DNA of 18,393 bases from Acidiferrobacteraceae bacterium (lineage in GTDB: Bacteria; Pseudomonadota; Gammaproteobacteria; Arenicellales; UBA868), in contig PAUU01000012.1 in assembly GCA_002713825.1 (NCBI GenBank), forward strand, positions 9,601-27,993, read 5' to 3'. Of this stretch, positions 8,241-14,476 are shown piece after piece (positions within the stretch are counted from its first letter, which is position 1; each line of letters opens with the position of its first letter). The position numbers and the translations under genes were made by a program. Below the pieces are notes generated by a model, which saw nothing but the letters and a program-made list of their open reading frames with translations, did no database searches and was not told where the DNA came from.

Positions 8241-9546
8241 TTCCTCAATCAGTGTTAGAGGGCTGGGTAAAGATTACCGAATCTATGAAAGGCCGATCGA
8301 CCGCATCCGCGAGATGTATTCAGTTCGTGGGCGCAGCTATCACTCCGTCTTCACCGCCCTAGATGATGTCAGCTTTGACGTTGCTCCTGGGGAAACGGTA
8401 GGGATTATTGGGCCGAACGGTTCGGGAAAGTCCACTCTTCTCGAAATTGTATGCGGTACGCTTACTCCAACCCGGGGCACCGTATCGGTGAGCGGTAGAT
8501 TGGCAGCGCTGTTGGAACTGGGCGCGGGCTTTAATCCCGCTTTCTCAGGTCGAGAGAATGTCTACCTCAACGCGGCGCTGTTAGGAATCTCAAAAGAAGA
8601 AGTTCACGAGCGATTTCAGGATATCGTTGACTTTGCCGGGATTGGTGAGTTTATTGAGCATCCAGTGAGCACCTACTCGAGCGGCATGTACGTCCGGCTT
8701 GCGTTCGCAACGGCCGTAAACACGGACCCGGACATCCTGATCGTTGACGAAGCGCTCGCGGTTGGGGATATCCGATTTCAGCGAAAGTGTTTTCGGCGTT
8801 TCCAGGAAATGCAAAAAGCGGGGAAGACAATTCTCTTCGTCACCCATTCGGTGGATCTCGTTCAGGCACACTGCTCGCGCGCAATTTATTTGAAATCTGG
8901 CGAGGTTCGGTCTAAAGGCGAGCCTAAGACTGTGATTCAGGACTATTTGGAGGATCTTTTTGGGTCAGAGAGTTCTTCTGAAGGCGATGACCCGAGCCCC
9001 AGAGACCAGGAGGGATACCCGAGGAACCTGCAAAGCGGACTTGACCAAGATTTGCCGCGAGACCTATGCTCATCCAGACCGCTTTACAACCCAAACGAGT
9101 ATCGTTGGGGTGACCGACGGGCTGTTATTTTTGACTACGCGCTCCATAGTGAAGACGGCCCAATACGTGGTGGACTCGAGCGCGGACAAAAAGTAAGCCT
9201 TGATGTTTCTATCAACTTAAACCAAAGCATCGACGACCTTATTCTCGGATTTACGGTTAAGACGGTTGATGGTCGAACTGTTTTTGGGGCCAACACGAGG
9301 GAAAGAGGTATAGAGTTGCCAAGTCTGGCAGCTGGAGACAGCCTGGCCGTACAGTTTTGTTTTGTTTGTGCGCTTATCCCCGGGGAGTACTTTCTCTCAA
9401 TAGGTATCGCGCAGGACGATCAGAGCCGCGACAACATTGCTGTGGACAGGCGATACGATCTTATTCATATGCCTGTTCGCGGATCTTCGGGTGACTTTGG
9501 GGTAGCCGATCTGAGCCTTTCGATTGGGTTTCCAAATCATGGATGA
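8230..9546 (+). CDS. wzt: O-antigen ABC exporter, ATPase subunit with C-terminal carbohydrate-recognition-like domain
   Basis: The protein has 438 residues. The N-terminal ATPase shows Walker A GPNGSGKST (Gly61 to Thr69, Lys67), signature YSSGMYVRLAFA (Ser150-Gly152), Walker B LIVDEA (Asp173, Glu174) and H-loop His206. A charged linker (about 250-285) leads to a C-terminal beta-rich domain (about 285-438) of the Wzt_C type, with IFDYAL, ILGFTVKTVDGRTVFGANT and the PGEYFLSIGI strand. In E. coli O8/O9a this domain recognises the terminated, modified end of the chain; exporters that do not need such a mark have short ATPases of about 250 residues. ATG 8230 follows AAAGGG; a GTG-less upstream extension to 8194 would lie within wzm. 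The stop overlaps the start of the giant gene. Confidence 0.93.
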   Translation: MSSDSSISVRGLGKDYRIYERPIDRIREMYSVRGRSYHSVFTALDDVSFDVAPGETVGIIGPNGSGKSTLLEIVCGTLTPTRGTVSVSGRLAALLELGAGFNPAFSGRENVYLNAALLGISKEEVHERFQDIVDFAGIGEFIEHPVSTYSSGMYVRLAFATAVNTDPDILIVDEALAVGDIRFQRKCFRRFQEMQKAGKTILFVTHSVDLVQAHCSRAIYLKSGEVRSKGEPKTVIQDYLEDLFGSESSSEGDDPSPRDQEGYPRNLQSGLDQDLPRDLCSSRPLYNPNEYRWGDRRAVIFDYALHSEDGPIRGGLERGQKVSLDVSINLNQSIDDLILGFTVKTVDGRTVFGANTRERGIELPSLAAGDSLAVQFCFVCALIPGEYFLSIGIAQDDQSRDNIAVDRRYDLIHMPVRGSSGDFGVADLSLSIGFPNHG

Positions 9547-12500
9547 CTTACCTAGTTTCATCGATTCCCCTGAATCGATGAACTCAGAAAGATTGTCTGA
9601 TGAGTGGCGCTGGGCAGTCAGTCAATTTCCAGATTTGCCGTGGGGCGCCGACGATTCACATCCTCTAGATGGGGCGGAAGATGCCTTAGCGGCTCTTCGC
9701 CCGGAATCAGCCGGAATAGCGAACTTACTCGCTTTGCCAGAGCGTGCTTCGATCCTGCTCTGGAACTGGGACGGTATTGCGCTGGGGCGCTATCTTCAAG
9801 ACTCGGGGCATCAGGTCAGATTTCACGACTCTAGGATTCGTTACCAAGAAGCCATACGTTTGCTCTGTGGCGAGGAATCTATAAGCCGGCTCACAGATCT
9901 GGATGCGGAGAATGAAGCACCTGAGGCCGTTTTTGTCGGCTGCGCCAATGACGATGCAGAGGACTTGTTTGGAACGTTACAGAAGATTCTAAAAAATACT
10001 CTAGGCAAAGGAGGCGTAGTGGTGCAAGCCCAGCCTACGTCACTGCCGCACCCTGAATTCAAAACGTTTGCTACTAGCAACTTTGAAGATAACTCTTTTT
10101 GTCGAGAATCAGTTTTGGTGTTTCCGAGTCCGGATTTCCCAAAAGTGCTGATCCGTGAGAACTTTCTGCACGAGAGCCCCGGAGCATGGAAGCATCTTGC
10201 CGGTTATGTCGATGAACTTGGGACCCCTCGTCTTCCTGGCTCGGTTCCAATAAGAGAGGTATGGTCACTCTATGAAGAGTATCAAAGGTTTCCGCTTCAG
10301 GAGGTTTCCAGAATCCAGATTCTATGGAGACGAGACCGAGCGGGACGCGGTCCGGTAGACGTAGATTTTATCCATCAGTCCGTGGGTCCACGCCTTAGGG
10401 AGTTTTGGACTGAAACCCTAAAACGACGCGGCCAATCAATGGTCAAGCGGCGGCCGATCTTCAGGGAAAGTCAGCACGAACACGTCTCCCAAAAGGCAGC
10501 CGCGGATTTTCAGCACATTCGGGACTCTGAACCCTACCACACCGGTCCCGCAATCGAAGCTCTCTGGCTGTCTGCCCTTCAAAAAGATGCAGAGACTGAC
10601 TTCAAGCATCTGCTTTCGGCTTACTTCAGTTTTTTGCGGACACGGTTCAAGCCAAATGAGCGGTTTGAGGTGGATCTAAATCCAGATAACCTGTTGCAGG
10701 ACTGCGAGGGACAGATTATTCCAATCGATCAGGAGTGGGACTGCCGGCCAGAGTTGCTGAGCATTGAGACAGCGTTTTGCCGTGGGATAGTCTACTTTCT
10801 TGCCAGAAACGCGCTCCGATTGGACAGAATTCCGCCCGTGCGGAACCGTGCTGGTTCTTTTAGGGAATTCCTGGAACTGGCCTGCAATCTCGTCGGCGTA
10901 GATTGTGACAAGGCCGTTGATGATTTGGAGCACTTTGAGCAGTTATTCAGAAGTGCGACTCTGGCTTCGTTTGGCGTGGTGCAGGTCTCCACTTTACTGA
11001 AACGCCGTTTTGGGGATTCCGATTGGGTAGAAGTAGTCGGTGTTTTCAAATCCACTTGTGGGAGGACTGGTCGGGTTTTGATTCCGTTCCCCGTGAGCAC
11101 CGCAAGGATAGGTTGCGACCTGCAGTTTCAATTTAATGCGCCGGATGTGTTTCTTGAGCGATTCACCTTGCTATTTCCAAGTTGGCTTGGAGAAGCGCGT
11201 ATTGATTCACTTGAGATAGCAGGTGTCGAACGCGGAAAGGTCAGCAATATCTTAGCGCTGAAAAGCGCGCCAGAAGTCCGTGGGTTCTCGAAGGGGTTGA
11301 CGAGATCAGAAAACGGAGCGGTCTACGCGCACCCGCGGGATGAAAATCCGGCGGGCATAGAGTTCCCGCTGTCTGAGACCGGGTATCAAGTCGACCCCCA
11401 CCAGACCTTTAGAGTGGACGTCAAGGTGGTATGGCCCGAAATGATCTATGGACGGGATGCGGAGAGAAGATTGATTGACGGGCTTTGGGATAAGGAAGAC
11501 GCGTTGCAAGGGCTTTCCCAGAGAGTGAGTGAATTGCAGGAGGAGGTAGAGCATCTTAGAGATGTCGCACACCTGCGAACTGCAGAACTGGAGCTCTTAA
11601 AGTCATCTAAGGCCTGGCGGGTTGCGGAATTGCTTCGCAAAGTAGTTTTTGGATGGCGAAAAACGCAGGATGAGGCGAGAAACCTGAGTGCCATTGAGCA
11701 GCTGGCTCAGAAGCCTGTTCCTCCAACGGAGCGCTTTTCGCATCTTAATGAGTCAGGAACAATACTAAACGACGTTGTTACCGCACGCGTTCCTGGCGGA
11801 CCCTTAATCTCGGTCATTATTCCGGTTCACAATACGCCCAAGGCTTGGCTGGCGGATGCGGTCAATTCGGTGCGGGGACAGTCCTATTCAAGTTGGCACT
11901 TGGTCCTGGTGAATGATGGCTCCACAGATGTCGGTACGCGGGAATTTTTAGACAACCTGGATGATCCTAGAGTTACCAAGATTCAGCTCACGAGGAGTGC
12001 TGGCATCTCAGTTGCCACCCAGATGGGAGTTGACGGTGCACACGGCGAATATGTCGCGTTCATGGATCATGACGACATGCTCGCACCCACTACCCTTCAG
12101 AAGGTGGCTGAAGAAATCGTTCGGCACAATGCGGATGTCGTCTATACCGACGAAACAACTTTCAGCGACAGGACAAAGGAAAAGCGTGACGGCTATTTTG
12201 GCCTACCACACCTTAAACCAGATTATTCCCCTGATCTGCTGCTATGTCACAACTACATCACGCATCTGTTGGTGGTCAGGAAGGAACTGGTCGATGAGGT
12301 CGGAGGATTGCGGCCAGAATTTGATGGAGCACAAGACTACGATCTGCTCCTGCGTTTGACGGAGAAAACGAATCGGGTGGCACATATCGCCGAGCCTCTG
12401 TACCACTGGCGGCAGTCGACGCAGTCGACGAGTCTTGATACTGGTGCTAAGCCTTTGGCTCACATGCGGGGGTGCAAGGCCCTTTCAGAGGCGCTGGTTC

Positions 12501-13420
12501 GCCGTGGTATTGACGGCGAGGTGCTGACCGCCAATGGGCCTCATTTTTTTCGCGCCAGACGCAAGATTTTGGGTCAACCCACGGTGGAGATCGTGATCCC
12601 CTTTCGTGATCAACCGCTTATGCTGCGCAAATGCCTTGATGCACTGCTTTCCAGGACTCGCTATCCGCACTACCGAATTCTCGGCGTAAATAATGGAAGC
12701 GCAGAAGTGTTGTCCCACGAATTGATGTCCCAATATGAATCAGAAAACAGCCATGTGCGTTTTGTGACATTGGACGTGCCGTTCAATTTCTCCCAAATCG
12801 TCAATTTTGGTGTGCAGAATTCTGAGGCAGCGCATGTCGTTCTTATGAACAACGACATTGAGGTGATTAACAACGATTGGCTCGACGCGATGCTGGAACA
12901 CTCTCAACGGCCGGAGGTCGGCGCTGTGGGTGCCAAGTTGTTTTATCCAGACGACTCGATTCAGCATGCCGGGATCGCTATTGGCATCGGCAACTATGCA
13001 GGGCATCCTCATAAACATGTTGAGGGAGGTTATTCGGGTTACCTCAATAGACTCCACAATGTTCAGAATGTATCTGCCGTCACTGGTGCGATGATGATGG
13101 TGAAACGCGAGTTATACGCTGCAGTTGAAGGGTTCGACGAGCGTTCGTTTAAAGTCGCCTGTAACGATGTGGATTTCTGCCTGCGATTGCGAAGCCAGGG
13201 GCTGCTGAATATTTTTACGCCGTATGCAAAGGCCTATCATCACGAATCTGTAAGCCGGGGTTATGAAGATACCCCGGAAAAGAAAGCTCGGTTCAACAAA
13301 GAGGTTGATGTGTTCAGAAAACGTCACAGCGAGGCCCTCAGCCAGGGTGACCCGTACTACAATCGGCTTTTTCGCCTGGACACTGAGGAGGTCTTGGCTC
13401 GTCCGCTAAACGACACTTAG
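9539..13420 (+). CDS. Giant multi-domain O-antigen protein: methyltransferase-like and kinase-like regions, coiled coil, two GT2 glycosyltransferases
   Basis: It has 1293 residues and no signal peptide. Residues about 60-190 look like a Rossmann methyltransferase (SILLWNWDGIALGRYL at 71, then a LGKGGVVVQAQP strand) without a normal glycine-rich SAM loop. About 200-450 is a kinase-like region whose C-lobe keeps VDLNPDNLL (Asp379, Asn384) and IDQEW (Asp397), as in APH-type kinases. About 480-640 is beta-rich and unassigned. A heptad coiled coil (651-690) ends in SSKAWRVAELL, a motif common before GT2 domains. GT2-A starts at 755 (DHDD 843-846, Gln932-Asp933), GT2-B at 1014 (NND 1104-1106, ND at 1209-1210). 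The ATG at 9539 overlaps the wzt stop; a TTG at 9524 is a weaker option. Inferred role: chain extension with built-in termination or length control beside Wzt. Domain types are confident for the GT2 parts, moderate for the kinase, tentative for the methyltransferase. Confidence 0.85.
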   Translation: MDDLPSFIDSPESMNSERLSDEWRWAVSQFPDLPWGADDSHPLDGAEDALAALRPESAGIANLLALPERASILLWNWDGIALGRYLQDSGHQVRFHDSRIRYQEAIRLLCGEESISRLTDLDAENEAPEAVFVGCANDDAEDLFGTLQKILKNTLGKGGVVVQAQPTSLPHPEFKTFATSNFEDNSFCRESVLVFPSPDFPKVLIRENFLHESPGAWKHLAGYVDELGTPRLPGSVPIREVWSLYEEYQRFPLQEVSRIQILWRRDRAGRGPVDVDFIHQSVGPRLREFWTETLKRRGQSMVKRRPIFRESQHEHVSQKAAADFQHIRDSEPYHTGPAIEALWLSALQKDAETDFKHLLSAYFSFLRTRFKPNERFEVDLNPDNLLQDCEGQIIPIDQEWDCRPELLSIETAFCRGIVYFLARNALRLDRIPPVRNRAGSFREFLELACNLVGVDCDKAVDDLEHFEQLFRSATLASFGVVQVSTLLKRRFGDSDWVEVVGVFKSTCGRTGRVLIPFPVSTARIGCDLQFQFNAPDVFLERFTLLFPSWLGEARIDSLEIAGVERGKVSNILALKSAPEVRGFSKGLTRSENGAVYAHPRDENPAGIEFPLSETGYQVDPHQTFRVDVKVVWPEMIYGRDAERRLIDGLWDKEDALQGLSQRVSELQEEVEHLRDVAHLRTAELELLKSSKAWRVAELLRKVVFGWRKTQDEARNLSAIEQLAQKPVPPTERFSHLNESGTILNDVVTARVPGGPLISVIIPVHNTPKAWLADAVNSVRGQSYSSWHLVLVNDGSTDVGTREFLDNLDDPRVTKIQLTRSAGISVATQMGVDGAHGEYVAFMDHDDMLAPTTLQKVAEEIVRHNADVVYTDETTFSDRTKEKRDGYFGLPHLKPDYSPDLLLCHNYITHLLVVRKELVDEVGGLRPEFDGAQDYDLLLRLTEKTNRVAHIAEPLYHWRQSTQSTSLDTGAKPLAHMRGCKALSEALVRRGIDGEVLTANGPHFFRARRKILGQPTVEIVIPFRDQPLMLRKCLDALLSRTRYPHYRILGVNNGSAEVLSHELMSQYESENSHVRFVTLDVPFNFSQIVNFGVQNSEAAHVVLMNNDIEVINNDWLDAMLEHSQRPEVGAVGAKLFYPDDSIQHAGIAIGIGNYAGHPHKHVEGGYSGYLNRLHNVQNVSAVTGAMMMVKRELYAAVEGFDERSFKVACNDVDFCLRLRSQGLLNIFTPYAKAYHHESVSRGYEDTPEKKARFNKEVDVFRKRHSEALSQGDPYYNRLFRLDTEEVLARPLNDT
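9557..9582 (+). repeat. Perfect 11-bp inverted repeat (hairpin) at the 5' end of the giant gene
   Basis: TTCATCGATTC (9557-9567) and GAATCGATGAA (9572-9582) are exact reverse complements around a four-base loop CCCT. The stem begins 18 bases after the ATG of the giant gene, within the footprint of an initiating ribosome, and its right arm contains an in-frame ATG (9578). No T-tract follows, so it is not a normal terminator. It could slow or tune translation of the giant protein after wzt, or act as a DNA-level site; the function is not known. Confidence 0.8.
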
Positions 13421-13458
13421 CAGAGCCCTCATTTTCGCCCCTCAGGGGAACTCACATC

Positions 13459-14418
13459 ATGCCCACTACCGCCGTATCAGTCATCCTCCCTGTCTTCAAT
13501 GAAGCGGATAATTTGGAACCGCTCACCAAGGATATTATCGTGGCGCTCGAGGAAACCGGAAGATCGTACGAGATCATCTTCGTAGATGATGGCAGCACGG
13601 ATCAGTCTTTGAACGTGCTCACCAGTCTGCAGAGGGCGCATCCTTCGGTAGTAGTCATCGAGTTTCGCCGTAATTTTGGACAAACCGCGGCACTCGCTGC
13701 CGGGCTACGCACAGCCAACGGGGAAGTTATCGTAACGATGGATTCCGATCGACAAAACGACCCCAAAGACATCCCGACGCTGCTTCAAGAGATAGATCGT
13801 GGTATGGACCTCGTTTGCGGGTGGCGTCATGAACGCAAAGACGGATTGTGGCTGCGTTTGCTGCCCTCACGCGCAGCCAACTGGCTGATTTCTACTACCA
13901 CGGATGTCAAGCTTCACGATTATGGTTGCACCCTAAAGGCCATGCGTCGGGATGTTGCAAAGAACCTGCGCCTCTATGGAGAGATGCACCGTTTCATTCC
14001 GGCTATTGCAAGCTGGTATGGTGTCCGGATGAGCGAGGTAAAAGTGGGGCATCATCCGCGGACTGCCGGGGTGTCGAAGTATGGATTATCCCGAACCTTC
14101 CGGGTCTTGCTTGACCTGCTGACGGTCAAATTTCTGATGGGATATTCTGCTCGGCCGATCCAGTTTTTCGGCAGTATCGGCATGGCGTGCACCGTCGCTG
14201 GCGGTGGAATACTAAGCTGGCTTTTTATTGAGCGTGTCTTTCTCGGGCTCGCGTTGGCAGGCCGGCCAGCGGTGCTGGCAGGTATCGTTCTTACCTTGGT
14301 AGGCCTACAATTTATTACTGTGGGTTTGCTTGCCGAGCTTCAGACAAGGACCTATCACGAGTCCCAGGATAAACCGATTTACGAGATCCGGCATACCTAT
14401 GGTGGCCGGGAGTCCTAA
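13459..14418 (+). CDS. Polyisoprenyl-phosphate glycosyltransferase, DPM1/GtrB/ArnC type
   Basis: This GT2 enzyme has 319 residues. The N-terminal catalytic domain shows VILPVFNEADNLEPL, FVDDGSTD (Asp43-Asp44) and a DSD metal motif (Asp95, Asp97) in MDSDRQNDPKDIP. Two C-terminal membrane helices (about 236-262 and 271-293) anchor it. This is the layout of GtrB/ArnC/DPM1 proteins, which load glucose or another sugar on undecaprenyl phosphate at the cytoplasmic face. Such donors are normally flipped by a GtrA-type protein and used outside to decorate a finished chain; neither GtrA nor a GtrC-like enzyme is in the window. Ribosome site AGGGGAA at 13444-13450, 38 bases after the giant gene. The exact sugar cannot be read from sequence. 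Confidence 0.88.
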   Translation: MPTTAVSVILPVFNEADNLEPLTKDIIVALEETGRSYEIIFVDDGSTDQSLNVLTSLQRAHPSVVVIEFRRNFGQTAALAAGLRTANGEVIVTMDSDRQNDPKDIPTLLQEIDRGMDLVCGWRHERKDGLWLRLLPSRAANWLISTTTDVKLHDYGCTLKAMRRDVAKNLRLYGEMHRFIPAIASWYGVRMSEVKVGHHPRTAGVSKYGLSRTFRVLLDLLTVKFLMGYSARPIQFFGSIGMACTVAGGGILSWLFIERVFLGLALAGRPAVLAGIVLTLVGLQFITVGLLAELQTRTYHESQDKPIYEIRHTYGGRES

Positions 14419-14476
14419 AGGAAAGGCGCGTGCTTAAATGGGTGAAGATTGAGGCGCATAGGTCGGAAACGGTACG

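Noticed and set aside
12412..12429. Tandem copy of the 9-mer GCAGTCGAC in the first GT2 domain of the giant gene
   Set aside because: Only two units, in frame, coding QSTQST in a variable loop after the HWR motif; probably a trivial duplication.
13438..13448. Short inverted repeat CCCCTCAGGGG overlapping the ribosome site before the GtrB-type gene
   Set aside because: The stem is only four to five pairs with almost no loop and has no T-tract; too weak to call a terminator or a regulatory hairpin.
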